Below, piece after piece: positions 21,401 to 35,700 of a DNA stretch of 64,000 nt; positions within the stretch are counted from its first letter, which is position 1, and the number at the start of each line of letters is the position of its first letter. The notes beneath the pieces were generated by a model. The model searched no databases and had not been told where the DNA came from. It worked only from the letters and a program-made list of their open reading frames with translations. The stretch covers positions 18,367,610-18,431,609 of the forward strand of contig JANJXV010000025.1 of the NCBI GenBank assembly GCA_024803745.1. Direction: 5' to 3'. Origin of the DNA: Megascapheus bottae (lineage: Eukaryota; Chordata; Mammalia; Rodentia; Geomyidae). A program made the translations under genes and the position numbers.

Positions 21401-24400
21401 AACTGGCCATGCCCTGGTGGCTCATGCCTGTAATCCTAGCTAGTGTAGGAGGCTGAAATCTGAGGAAAGTCCCTGAGATTTTTTTTTTTGCCAGTCCTGG
21501 GCCTTGAACTCAGGGCCTAAGCACTGTCCTTGGGCTTTTTCAAGGCTAGCGCTCTACCACTGGAGCCACAGCACCATTTCCAGCTTTTTTCTATATATGT
21601 GGTACCGAGGAATCGAACCTCGGTCTTTGTGCAAGCACTCTTACCACTAGGCCAAACTCATGGCCCCCTGAGACTTTTTTTTTTTTGGTGTGGGTCATGG
21701 GACTTGAACTCAGCATGGGTACTGTCCCTGAGCTCTTCAGCTCAAGGCTACCACTCTACTCTTGAACCAAGCCCTACTTCTCATTTCCTAGAGGTTAATT
21801 AAAGATAAGAGTCTCAGATCCTTTTGTGCCCAGGCTGGCTTTGAACCTTGACCCTCAGATCTCAGCCTCCTGAGTAGCAAGGATACAGGTATGAGCCACC
21901 ACGCTGGCCCTGAGACTCTTATCTTCAACTATCTAGCAAAAAGCTAGAAGTAGAGGTGTAGCTTGAGTAATAGAGTGCCAGCTTTGAGTGAGAAAAGCTA
22001 AGATAAGGCTAGAGGCCCTAAATTGAAGGCCTAGTATTGGCACAAAACAACAAAAATACATTTCTGGATGGGCATTGGTGGCTTGCAATCCTAGCTACTC
22101 AGGAAACTGAAATCTGAAGATTGAGGTTTGAGCTAGCATGGGCAGAAAAGTCCATGAGAATTTTATCTCCAATTAACCTCCCCTAAACCAGAAGTGGGGT
22201 TATGATTCAAAGTGGTAGAGCACTAGCCTTTGCACAAAAGCGCATTTTTAGAGCCCAATCCCCTGAGTGAGTTCAAGACCCATGACCAAAAAAAAAAAGT
22301 CTCTGGATAACGTAAAAGGCCCACTGCACTGGTAGACTTACACCTGTAACCCTAGTTACTCAAGAGGCTGAGATTTAAAGATTATGGTTTGAAGCCAACC
22401 CAGGCAGGAAAGTCCTTGAGACTTGTTTGTTTGTTTTGCCAGTCCCAGGGCTTGAACTCTGGACCTGAGCACTGTCCTTGGGCTTTCTCAAGGCTAGAAC
22501 TCTACTGCTTGAGCTACAGCACCACTTCCTGGCTTTTTTCTATGTATGTGGTACCAAGGAATCAAATCCAGATCTTAGTGCATGCTAGGCAAGCACTCTA
22601 CCACTAGACCAAACTCCCGGTGCAAGATTCTTATCTACAGTTAACCACCAGAAAACCAGCAGTGGGATTGTGGCTCAAAGTGGTAGAGTGCTAGCCTTGA
22701 ATAAAAGACCTCAGGGACACTGTGTAGGCTCTGAGATCAAGTCCCAGAACCAACAAAAATAAAATAAAAAGCCCCAATGCAATGTAAATGCCACCGCAAC
22801 CGTTATTCTGTATTGTCAAGAAATTAGCATGAGAAAATATCTGTGCATTTCAGTTGCTGTTGAAGTTATTTTCCCACATATATTCCATGGCTAAGCAAAT
22901 GTCTTGCAGATGTGGAGAATGAGGAGGCAGAAGGCTGCTGTAATCTCAAATGACACACTGGCACCCTGCTAAGAAAAGAGAGTACTTTTTTTTTTTTAAA
23001 GATTTTATTAAAGTTGATTTTTACATCATATTTCAAATGTCATGGTTAACAAACAAGTATTCAAGAAGGGAATCTCTGTATACAATCACTGGCACATAGA
23101 TTTTAGAACATAATTAAAATTAAGCTGAGGGTTTGTATATCATAGATACATAGTAATATATGTAATAAAACATTATGTCTATAGAGCATATAGCCCATCA
23201 TAGATTTGTATGTCTATGTTATATCTCCAAGACCATGTCCATAACCTTGAGTCATCACCCTTTTACTGTTTGGATCTAATATCCACATATTAAGGATACC
23301 ATGCACCTTTTGTTCCTTTGGTCTTGACTTATCTCGCTCAATATGAGTTGCTCTAGTTTCATCTACTTCTCAGCGAATGCCATTATTTTATTTTCTGTTG
23401 GCTATGTAGAATTCCATTGTACATACCACATTTTTTTTAATCCATTCATTTGTAGTGGGGCATCTGGGTTGTTTCCATCGCTTGACTATTGTGAATAGTG
23501 CAGAGATGAACTTGGCTGTGCAGGTGTCCTTATCATATCCTGGGTTATGATGCTCAAGGTAGATGCCCAGGATTGGTATGGCTTGGGTCATAGGGAAAGT
23601 CTATTTTCAGTTTTTTAAGAAACCTCCAAACTGCCTTCCAGGGTGGCTGAACTAGTTTACATTCCCACCAGCAGTGCAGTAGGGTTCCTTTTTCTCCACA
23701 ACCCCGCCAGCATTTGTTATTGTCTGAGTTCAGAATATTGGCCATTCTTATTGGGGTAACGTGGTATCTTAGAGTTGTTCTTACTTGCATTTCCTTTATG
23801 ACCATGGATGATGAGCATTTTCTCACATGTTTTTCTGCCACTTGAACTTCTTCTTTTGATAAGTCTCTCTTTAGTTCCCTTGCCCATCTAGTGATTGGTT
23901 TGTTGGGTTTGGGGGGGATTAGTTTCTTGAGTTCCCTGTAGATACTGGATATTAAACATTTATCTGGCGTATTATTGGTAAATATCTTTTCCCCGTTGGT
24001 TGGCTGTCTTTCTGCTTTAGTAGCTATGTTTTTATCTGTGCAGAAACCTTTTATTTTTAGGTAGTCCCATATGTCAAGTCTGAAAAGAGAGTTCTTTTAA
24101 CTCATGGTTCAGGAGTCTCAAGTTTACATCTTCTGGTTGACTGAGACTCAAGCCACACGGCAAGAGCAAGATCACGTATGTGTATTTCTGTATCCTTGGC
24201 TTCTGTCTTATTAAGTCGCCAATAATACAAAAGAAAGTCAACCATGTCTAATACTAACCATCTTCCAAAGACTCTACTTCTGTATTCTCTCTCTCCCTCC
24301 CTCCCTCGTCTCTCTCCCTTTTCCTCTCTCCCTCTCTCCTTTCATTTCTCCCTTCTTTCCTTCCTTTCAGGTGTGCTGGATCTAAGACCCTCATGCTCTC

Positions 24401-27400
24401 ACTTTATTTATTTATTTATTTATTTTTGCTGAAGATTGGTCTTCTACCATTGAACCACCTCTCCACTTACAGCATTTTGCTGGGGATGTGAAGATAAGTC
24501 TCACTGATTGTCTACCTCGGCTGACTTCAAACCATGATCTCAGCTGTCAGCCTCATGAGTAGTTAGAAGAAGACCACATTTCTTTTCTTTTCTTTCCTTT
24601 TTTTTTTTTTGTCAATCCTGAGGCTTGAACTCAGGACCTGAGCACTGTCCTTGGGCTTTCTCAAGACTAGAGCTCTACCAATTGAGTTACAGTACCACTT
24701 CCAGCTTTTTCTGTATATGTGGTTCTGAGGAGTTGAATCTGGGTGTTCATGCACGCTAGGCAAGTACTCTACCATTAGGCCAAACTCACAGCCCCAAGAC
24801 CACATTTTTGAATGAATCAATAGGTTAGATTATTCTTGTCACCCTCTCTATCTCACAATGGACAATGGGAAATATTTTTTTGTGTATGGGTTTTAGGGCT
24901 TGGACTCAGCCAGGGCTCTATCCCTGAGCTCTTTAGCTCAAGGATACCCTTGAGCCAAGCCCTATTTCTTGTTTTCTAGAGGTTAATTGGAGATAAGAGT
25001 CTCAAGTCCTTTTGTGCCCGGGCTGGCTTTGAGCCTTGAACCTCAGATCTCAGCCTCCTGAGTAGCTAGGCTTACAAGTATGAGCCACCACACTCCACGC
25101 CCGGCTTGGGGAATACATTTTAACAACTCATCCTCGGAGACACTGAAACCATAGCAGATGGAGAGACAGGAGGATAGCAAGCCTGAGACCAGGCCAAGCC
25201 ACATAGTGAAATCCCAAAAATATAAAACCAATCCAAAGAAGTAAATGGAATGGAGTTCCATTGGCTCTCACCTGAAACTCCTAATTCCTTGCCATCCTAA
25301 TTAATGAGGATCAGGGTTCCAAGTCAGCTCATGCCAGAAAGTCTGTGAAACTCATATCTCTAATTAAACACCAAAAAAGCAGGAAGTGGAGATGTTGCTC
25401 AAGTGGTAGAGCACTGCCTACCCTTGAACAAATGAAACTCAGGGACAGTGCTCAGTCACTTGAGTTCATGTCCTAAGGACAGAAACCTAGGACCAAACCC
25501 AAAAAAACTAGAAGTAAGTTTAGCTGTCTCCAAGAAATGGAAATATTTAGAAGTCTGCAAAACATCTAAGAGCCTGTCTAAGTACAACTGGGATATTTAA
25601 AACTTCTGATATTTTTTTTTATTGCACTTGACTCTGTAAACTATTGCTCCCCATCATTCCTGCCAGATTTGTTCAAGGCTCCGAGATGCACAGCTGTCTA
25701 ATTCTGTCATAAGTCCCTAAGACTGACTAGCAGAAAATACAGCTCTATTGTATTGTTCAGTATTAAATTATAACCGCAATCCCACACGTCTGCAAGCAAA
25801 CCCGACTGTTTTGCTCAGAGTGATCGCTGAGTTCTGCTTTGCCAATCAGTATGCTCTGGCCATTTGTTCATTTGTTTCATCTACTGATAGTGGCTGACAA
25901 ATGGAAGCATCCATTGAAAAGAATAGATGGGAGTAAAGCCTAATAAATTTACAAAATTCTTTTTGGTTGCTGTGGTTTGTTAACTTACATTTTTGGAAGG
26001 TTTCTTTTTCCTCTGGTTTTGTGGGGTTTCTTGTTTTGGTTTGCCTGTCCTGGGGCTTGAACTCTAGTCCTGGGCCATATTTCTGAGCTCTTTTTGCACA
26101 AGGCTTTTGGCATTTTTTTTTTTTTTTTTTTTTTTTGCCAGTTGAGGCTTGGACTCAGGGCCTGAGCACTCTCCTTGGGCTTTCTCAAGGCTAGAGTTCT
26201 ACCACTTGAGCCTCAGCACCACTTCTGGGTTTTTTTTTCTATGTATGTGGTACCGAGGAATTAAACCTGGGTCTTTGTGCATGCTAGGCAAGCACTCTAC
26301 CACTAGGCCAAACTCCCGGCCCCCTGCACAAGGCCTTTGAACCACAGCTCTACTTCTGGCTTTTCCGTGATTGATTGGAGGTTAAGAATCTTACAGACTG
26401 GGCCGGGAGTTTGGCCTAGTGGTTAAAGTGCCCAGGACTGGCAAAAAAAAAAAAAAAAAAAAAGAATCTCACAGACTTTTCTTGCATGGGCTGGCTTTGA
26501 ACTGCAGTCTTCAGGTCTCAGCCTCCTGAGTATCTAGGATTACAGGTGTGAGCCATCAGTGCCTGGCTCCAGTTTTTTCATTTTGTGGTTCATCTTAATC
26601 TGAGGAAGAAAAATAGATGTGAGAATCTCTGGGTCTAAGGTGAAGGTGAGATCCTGATATCACCAGAGTTTGTTCAGAGACTTGTTTTTTGTTTGTTGGT
26701 TGGTGCTGATACTAGGGCTTGAAGTCAGATCCTTATGATCTCATTTGGCTTTTTGCCCCCTCAAAGCTGGCACTCTACCACTTGAACCACAGCTCCACTA
26801 CAAGCTTTTTTTTTTCTGCTAGTTCACTGGCAATAAGAGTCTCATGGACTTTCTTGCCCAGGCTATCTTTGAACTGTGATCCTCAGATGTCATCTTCCTT
26901 GATGAAAAGTCTGAGCCACTGGCACCTGGCTGGCCTGGAACTCTTAATCCTCTTTCCTCAGCTTCTTAGTGCTGGGACATTCCCCAGGTTTTAAACAATC
27001 CATCTTGCACTCTAAAATATCTCATCTTTGTATTTATTTATTTATTTTTTGATTCTTAGGATAAAGTGGCAGATCAGTCCCTGCGTTAGATTTATTCTTC
27101 CCTTCTGTGTTGCAGACAGTATAACAAATTACGAAACCTTCTGAAGGATGCACGTCGTGATTGCATTTTGTTCGCTAATGAATTCCAGCAGCACTGCTAT
27201 CTTCCTCGCGAAAGAGGGGAGCCCATGGAAAAGTGGCAGACCAGGTGGGGCCTGGGGGATCCTTCTACAGTTCCTTATTATTGGCTGTATACCAGTTGAC
27301 CCAGATTATTCTAGAAATATGGTTAATACTAGATTGTGTGTGTGTGTGTGAACGTGTGTATGTGTGCGTATTTGTGCCGATGCGAGATTCAGTGGGAGTC

Positions 27401-29732
27401 TCACCACGCTTTGTTTCTCAGGAGCATATACAATGCGGCCGTCTGGTATTATCATCACTGCCAGGATAGGATGCCTGTTGTTATGGTGACGGAAGACGAA
27501 GAGGCCATTCGACAGTACGGAAGTGAAACAGAAGGAGTGTTCGTGATTTCTTTCAAGGTATTTCTATTAGTTGTGGTTATGAGTGTGTGTGTGTGTGTGT
27601 GTAGAAGTGCAAGCACTGGCTCATTCATTTTGTGTTGGTTTTTGTTTTTGTTTTGTACTTGAACTCAGGGCCTTTGCACTTTCCTAAGCTTCTCTGTGCT
27701 CCAGGCTAGCACTCTACCACTTGAGCCACAACCCCATTTTGGGCTTTTTGGTGGTTAGTTAGAGATAAAAGTCTCATATAGTTTTTGTCCCTGGTCTGTC
27801 TTCAAACCTTAATCCTCAGATCTCAACCTCCTGAATAGTTGGCAATGGAGGCATGAGTGAGTCATTGATGCCTAGTATTTTTGTTTTGTGCCAGAACTGG
27901 GGGCTTGAATTCAAGGCCTGGTTGCTGCCCTGAGCTCTTTCTCTTTTTGCCTTAGGCTAGGGCTCTACCACTTTGAACCACAGTGCCACTTGCCGTTTTC
28001 TTTTTCTTTCTTTTCTTTCCTTTTTTTTTTTTGTAGGTCATGGGTCTTGAACTCAGCCTGGGCGCTGCCCCTGAGCTCTTTAGCTCAAGACCACTGCCCT
28101 ACCCCTTGAGCCTCAATTCCACTTTTGGTTTTCTAGAGGTTAATTGGATATACAAGTCTCAGGTCCTATTGCCCCATTTGTAAGGAAATGAAAAGACTTG
28201 GAAAAAATCATGTTAAGTGAAGTAAGCCAGACTAAAAGGAACATAGGCTCAATGATTTCCCTCATTTGTAATAATTAGTACAAATCTTGGAGTCTCCTAG
28301 CAGAGGATTACAATAGTTCAAAACCTAGATAGAAAGGCCATATAGGATGAGGCTAAATGGAAGGACCTCCAGGGTATGGAAACACATTACATAATGTGTG
28401 ATTGTTGTTCTTCATGTACCATGGCACTTTTCATCTCTTTTGTTGTCCCTTCTCATATTGTTACAATCTTACCTTGTTATCTGGTATATTGTATATATGT
28501 TTATTTGTTTATTTGAGATAGGATAGGGAAGGGGACAAAACAAGATGAGGGGAGGAGGAGGGGGAAGGGAAACAGGAACAAAAACATGAGAAGGGGTATC
28601 AGTGTTTGTGAAGTAATGCACCTTCTATCTGGAGAATATACCTGTAACCCTTCTATTAATTACAAGGGCAAAAAAAAGAGTCTCAGGTCCTTTTGTGCCC
28701 AGGCTGGCTTTGAACCTTGATCCTCAGATCTCAGCCTCCTGAGTAGCTAGGATTACAGGCATGAGCCACCAGGGCCTGGCTGTCCCTGAGCTTTTATTTT
28801 CTCCGGGCTAGCCCTCTACTGCTTGAGCCAGAGCTTCATTTTGGCTTTCTTGGTGATTCATTGGAGAGAAGAGTCTCATGAACTTTCCTGCTCAGGCTGG
28901 CTTCAAATTGTGATCCTCAGATTTCAGCCACCTGAATAGCTACGATTATAGGCATGAGTTACCAGCACCTGGCTGTAGTGCCAGATTCTTCAGGCTGTTA
29001 TAAAGTCCTGAATCTGCTGTCCAAATATCTTTGAGAGGACAGATGACTGTGAAGCTGTCAGTAGTTATTTGGTCTCAAGTGGTCTGTCTGTCTGGTCAAT
29101 CACATTCTACTGTTTGATTTCATTTTCTGATGTAGAAACCAGGGTGAGACTCTCTATGGCTCCTGTCACTTTCAGAAAATCTTGTTGGATTTTGAATTGT
29201 AGATTCCCTAAGGACTCTCCTGTGCATGTGTTGCTAAAGATCTGCCAATAGAATTTTCTTGGCTCTGCTCTTTAAAAAAAAAAAAAGTGTTCTGGCATGC
29301 CACAGAATTCCAGAGGCGCTAGAAATTAATGGCAGTGTCACTAGGTTTTTCTGTTGCAATACATCATGTCTTGTTCCTGCAGAGGACAGTTGACTAAAAT
29401 TACATTTTTCTACTTTGGGTGAAAATGACTTTTCTTGGTAATCCAGTAGTGTAGGAAGTTTTTATTTTGGATAATGTTTCTTTAACAAACGGTATGACCA
29501 AGGGCCCCATTGAGATGGATGAATGACAGCAGGGGAAAAAAATGTAAAATTCAGATGAGGAGTTGTAAAGTTAGTTGGAGGAAAGAAAAAAACATTGTTC
29601 CAATTAACCACCAGAAAACTTGAAGTAGAGACATGACTGAAAGTGGTAGAGTGCTCTCCTTGAGCAGAAAGAGCTCAGGGACAGTTCCAGAGTCTGAGAT
29701 CAAACTCCATGATGGACGCGCGTGCACACACG

Positions 29733-29780
<48 letters not shown>

Positions 29781-32700
29781 GCTGAGAACCTGGAAGTGGA
29801 TCATGAGCTTGCTCACAGACTGTTGAACTCCCACACTTGGTTGAAAGGAGACTCAGGGATGCAGAGCTAAGGTGGCACTCACTTGACAAGAGTTCTGTGG
29901 TTGTGCTACAGTGGAGAATGTCTGACTTCCATCTGTGTCTCTCTGTTCCTTTATGAAATGCAGAATTACCTCGATGATTTTTGGCCTGATTTAAAAGCTG
30001 CCCATGAGCTCTGTGACTCTATCCTTCAATCTCGTCGAGAGAAAGAGAGTGAGAATCAGGAGAGCCATGGAAAGGAGTACCCCGAACATCTGCCCCCCGA
30101 GGTCCTGGAAGCAGGAGTCAAATCTGGATGCTATGTCCAGGTAAGGGTGACTTGAGCCGTTCAGAACCAGGCAGTGTTCTTCCTCTCCCTTCCCTTCTTT
30201 CCCTCTCCCTCTTGCCTCTTCTCCCCTCTTCTACCTCCTTCCCCTCCCTTCCCCTGTCCTCCCTTCCTTTCCCCATTGGCCCACGAGTTAATACCAGAAG
30301 GCAATGCACAAGGTGAATGAACCTGTCCAGGCTTTTAAGGTGACCTGGTAGCCTCCTTCTACAGCTCTTAGCTGTGGGTTTGAAGATGCCACACTGAAGT
30401 CCTTTCTAAAAGTGTATTTTATTTTTGTTACCTTTCTTTATATGTGTGCGCATGCTTGGGTGCGTGCATGAATGCCAGATCTTTTGGCTTGAACTCAAGT
30501 ATTGGGTTCTGTCCCTGAGCTTTTTTACTTAAGGCTAGTGCGCCACCACTTGAGCTGCAGCTCTACTGTGGGGTTTTTTTTTTTTTGGCGGGGGGGTGGC
30601 GTGGCGCTTAATTGTAGATAAGAGTCTCATAGAGTTCCCTGCCCAGGCTGGCTTCAAACCACTAAAGATCCTGAGACTCTTTCTCTCCAATTACCCATTA
30701 GAAAACTGGAAGTGGAGCTGAGGAGTAGGGTGGTAGCTTGAGCTGAAGAGCTCAGGGACAATGTCCAGCCCACAGTTCAAGTCCCATGACCAACATAAGT
30801 TGTTACCCTCTGTTTTTCCATTCCTACCTCCCTGGTTACCCCACCAAAAACACTGATTTTTTTTAAATTATAATTTTAGGGAACTCTGAACGTCAATAAA
30901 CATAGAGCACAAATAGAAGCTTTTGTTCGACTTCAAGGAGCCAGCTGTAAAGATTCAGGTTCAGTATAACCACATTGGGAATTTTCATACCACTTGTCTG
31001 TTCTGCTCTTACACAATGAAAAGATGAAAGGTCATGTCACCTTGCCACCTGTGCCATGCATGTGTTCACATAAACATTGCATTTGTGGGGCATGGGGTAC
31101 TTCCCCTAGGTTTGAATCTATAATTTGTGATTTCATTTTACTTTTTTTGGTCAGTCACAGGGCTTGAACTCAAGGCATAGGTGCTGTTCCTGAGCTCTTT
31201 TGCTCAAGGCTAGCACTCTACCACTTGAGCCACGGCACTACTTCTGTTTTTTGGGGTGGTTAATTAAAGATAAGAGTCTCATGGGCTTCCTTGTCTGGGT
31301 TGGCTTTGAACTATAATCCTCAGATCTCAGCTTTCTGAATAGCTAGAATTATGGATGTGAGCCACCAGCACCATGACTTTTATTCTATTTTATTTTATTC
31401 ATTTTTTAATTTTTTTTTTGTCAGTCATGGGGCTTGAACTCTGGGCTTGAGTGCTGTCCCTGAGCTCTTCAGCTCATGGCTAGTGCTCTACCACTTGAGC
31501 CACAGCACCACTTCCAGTTTTCTGGTAGTTATTTGAGATTTCATGCCAGGGCTGGCTTTGAACCATGATCCTCAGGTCTCATCCTCCTGAGTAGCTAGGA
31601 TTACAGGTGTGAGCCACTGGTGCCCAGCCTTTTTTTTTTTTTTTTTTTTAACTTTTTAGAAATAAAAAGGGCTGGGAGCACGGCCTACTGACAGAATGCA
31701 CACTTAGCATGTATGAAGCCCTGGGTTCAATTCCTCAGTACCAACATACACAGGAAAAAGCTGGAAGTAGTGCGGTGGCTCAAGTGGCAGAGCAAAAAAC
31801 AGTGTCCAAGGACAGTGCCCTGAGCTCAAGCCCCAAAATTGGCAAAAAAAAAAAAAAAGGAAAAATTAAGAGTTAAGCCAGGCACTGGTGGCTCACACCT
31901 GTCATTCTCAATACTCAGAAAGCTGAGCCCTGAGGAGCTCAGTTGAAAGTAACCTCAACCAGAAAGACCATTATCTCCAATTAAAGCCCTTTATCTCCAA
32001 TTAACTTGGATAAAAAGCTGGAAATGGAGCTGTGGGAATGGGTTCAGTGGAAGAGTGCTAGCCTTGAGCTGAAGAGCTCAGGCCCCACCGACAAAAACAA
32101 ACCAGCAGACGTTGTTGTGAAGGGTGTATGGCATGGCGGAACTGTTTATTCACCTAACCTAGCAGAACACCACCAGTTCAATCTCCCCCTTGAGAGGAGA
32201 GGCTTGGCCGCAGGAGTGAGTGCCACTTGGACTTCCCATGGCCCCTCCTGGCTTCATGAGCCTCTCTGTGCTGTCTGTACCCCAGGTTTAGCCAGCGACA
32301 TCCTCGTGCATGGCCTCAAGGCTCGGAACCGCGCCATCCACGGCGACTTGGTGGCCGTGGAACTGCTCCCCACACGGGAATGGAAAGGCAGGACTGCCGC
32401 GCTGTGTGAGAACGACAGTGAGGACAAGGCCTCGGGAGAGTCCCCCAGTGAGCCCATGCCCACAGGTGAGCCCCGGGGACAGCGTGCCAGCCTTCATTTC
32501 CAGCTACTCTCTCCCGCCCAGCCAGCCAGAAGTGCCATGCTGGCCTTTTTTTTTTCCCCTTTATTTGTATTGGTGTCAGGGCTTGAACTCAGGACCCGGA
32601 TGCTATCCTTGAGGATTGCCACTCAAGCTTAGCACCTACCACTGGAGCCACAGCTCTACTTGTGGTGTTTAGTTGGAGAGCAGAGTCACAGAAACGTTTA

Positions 32701-35700
32701 CCTGGGTTGGCTTCAGACCTCACTGCTCAGATCTCAGTCTTCTGAGCAGCTAGGATTATAAACATACACATCCGGCACTCAGTTCTGCCTTTTCTTTATG
32801 TCCTCAAAAATAGAAAAATGTATGTAGATTGTGGACTGGTTAAATGAAGCACATTTACATATGTATTACTTGTCTGTTCTTCTATCTGCTCGTCTCTACT
32901 CATATCTACTCTTCTTGGGTCTGGTGGTACGCATCTGTAGTTCCAACATACAGGAGAACAAGGCAGGAGAATGAAAATTCCAGGCCAGCCTAGCCCTGAA
33001 ACACAGTCTTAAAAAATACGTATTAAACAAGCACTGAAGGCTCATGCCTGTAATCCTAGCTACTCAGGCTCCTGAGATCTGGCTTTACCCAAAGCAAGCC
33101 TGGGTAAACAAGTCCTAGAGACTCTTACCTTCGTCAATACCCCTGTAAAAAGTTGGAAATAAAGGTGTGGTTCAAGTGGTAGAGCACCAGCCTTGAGCAG
33201 AAAAGCTAAGCAAGCTTGGTGCCCCATGAATTATGCTGGCAGTCCTAGCTACTCAGGAAGCTGAGATCTGAGGATCAGATTCAAGAAGATCTAGACCAGG
33301 CAGGAAAGTTCCTGAGACTCTAATCTCCAATTATCCACTCAAAAACTGAAAGTAGAACTGTGGCTTCAAGTGGTAGAGCAGTGAGTCTTGAGGAAACAAA
33401 GCTCAGAGTCAATGCCCAGACCCTGAGTTCAAGTCCCAGGACCAACAACAACAAAAACTAAGCAATAATGTGAGGCTGAAAGTTAAGCCCCAATACTATC
33501 CCTGCTCCCCCAAAAGAAAGAAAATTAGACATCTTCCAAATAATAAGAAGGAGAATATTTAACACCTTTTAACTTGTGTGGACATGCTTAAAAATAATGG
33601 GAGTCGGTAGGTGTGTGTGTGTGTGTGTGTGTGCGTGTGTGTGTGTGTACTCCCGCTTCTTGCTGAGTCTGTTATAAATAGTTGGTAGCATCATGTTTTC
33701 CTCTGTTTTGTCTTCTCAAAGGCCGAGTGGTGGGCATTCTTCAGAAGAACTGGCGGGATTATGTGGTGACATTTCCATCCAAAGAAGAAATTCAATCTCA
33801 GGGCAAAAATGCTCAGAAGGTTTTAGTTACACCCTGGGATTACAGAATTCCCAAAATCCGGATTAGTACTCAACAAGCAGGAGCCCTGCAGGTAACTGGT
33901 GTTGCAGCCCTACTATTCTGGGTCTGCCTCTACCTCCACATTTTTGCTTTTTTCCTTTTTTTTTGTCAGTCCTGGGGCTTGAACTCTGGGCCTGAGCACT
34001 ATCCCTGAGCTCTTTAGCTCAGAGCCATCGATCTACTACTTGAGCCACAGAGCCACTTCCAGTTTTCTGGTGGTTAATTGGAGATAAGAATCTCATGGAC
34101 TTTCCTGCCCGGGCTGGCTTTGAACCTCGATCTTCAGATCTCAGCCTCCTGAGTAGCTAGGATTACAAGCGTGAGCCACCAGCACCCAGCTATACCCACT
34201 CCTGAACAGAACCAGGAAGCACCATTTACTCTTTTGCATAAGAAGAAATAAATTACTGATAGCATCTGGCAGTCGGAGATACTGCTTTTTAAAAATTCTA
34301 AATATGTTCGAACTATCTATTAAGTAGTCCATTGTTAATAAATGAAGGCCAGAGAGAACTTGTCCTAGAAAGAGCTTTGTAGGACAGACTGAGTGGCCAT
34401 ATATTAAGCAGCTGTCCAATCTAGAAACTTTCAGTAGATACCCTTTGCCAGCACTAGCAAGCTTTCTTCAGCAAGTGATAGAGAAATCCCATCGCTCTGC
34501 TTACAGGGATGATGGAGTGCTACTGCACCAAATCGATTATCCATAAAGGAATATAGCACTGGAGGGCTGGGAGTGTGGCCTAGTGGTGGAGTGCTTGCCT
34601 AGCATGCACAGAGCCCTGGGTTCGATTCCTTAGTGCCCCATACTCAGAAAAAGCCGAAAGTGGCACTGTGGCTGACGTAGTAGAGTGCTAGCCTTCAGCA
34701 CCCAGTGCCCAGGCCCTGAGTTCAAGCCCCAGGAATGGCAAAAAAAAAGAATATAGGACTGGAAAGAAGACAGAAACAAGGAACTTAGAAATTAACCTTT
34801 ACTTGACCCAGGCACTGGTGACTCATGCCTGTAGTTCTGTCTATTCAGGAGGCTAAGACCTGAGAATCCAAGGTGGAAGCCAGACTAGGCAGACAAGTTC
34901 AAGAGATTCTTAACTCCAATTAAACCTGCAAACAAACAGAAGTGGAGGTGTGAATCTAGTGGTAGAGTGCCATTGTTGAGTGAAGAAAGCTAAGGGACTG
35001 CTTAGACTTGCAGTACAAGCAGTAGTACTAGAACAAAAAAGATATCAGAAAGTAACTCCTATATACTAAAAATTGAGCCTATTGTTTTAAAAGTTAATTT
35101 GGGTCATGTGTAATTGTGTTTTTTTCTGGTATGGCAAGTGTTAAATGTTTCACAGTTGGCTTTAACAAACAAAAATTTCCAGCCCACTTCAGTGATTGCC
35201 TCTTTTCAAAGCATTGGATACCATCTGGCAGTTGAGTACAACAGGAAGGCAAAAGCCAAAGAGTAAAATAAAGCACCCATCTGGGTGCCTGTGGCTCATG
35301 CCTGTAAGCCTAGGCTCTCTGGAGGCTGAGATCTGAGGATTGAGATTCAAAGCAGCTCAAGTATGAAGTCCATGAGACTCTTTTCTCCAGTTAACCACCA
35401 GAAAACCACAAGTGGCACTGAAGCTCAGAGTGGTAGAATGCTAGCCTGGAGCTGAAAAGCTCAGGAACAGTACCCAGGCCCAGAATTGAAGCTCCACAAC
35501 CCACAATCAGTCAATCAATCAATAAAGCACCCATGCCACTCGTTGGGTTAAAGGACCCCTTTCTTTGGAACCCAGAGCTGTTTTTCCCGCTTCCTTATGG
35601 GCTTTGGTATGTCTTTTCTTTCTCTGCAGGACTTCAGGGTGGTTGTTCGCATTGATTCCTGGGAATCAACCTCCGTGTATCCAAATGGACATTTTGTGCG

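Larger units (their letters stand above)
21405..22045 (+). repeat. Class S SINE host split by two later SINEs
   Basis: Host pieces are 21405-21479 and 21911-22045. Both inserts are at the same host linker position and separated by a repeat of CCCTGAGACTTT. Confidence 0.85.
26015..26575 (-). repeat. Class S SINE host with two nested inserts
   Basis: Host pieces are 26015-26109, 26326-26399 and 26462-26575. Confidence 0.85.

Noticed and set aside
23388..23841. Minus-strand ORFs resembling reverse transcriptase C-terminus as a gene
   Set aside because: Frameshifted, 5'-truncated L1 with TSD; no coding capacity.
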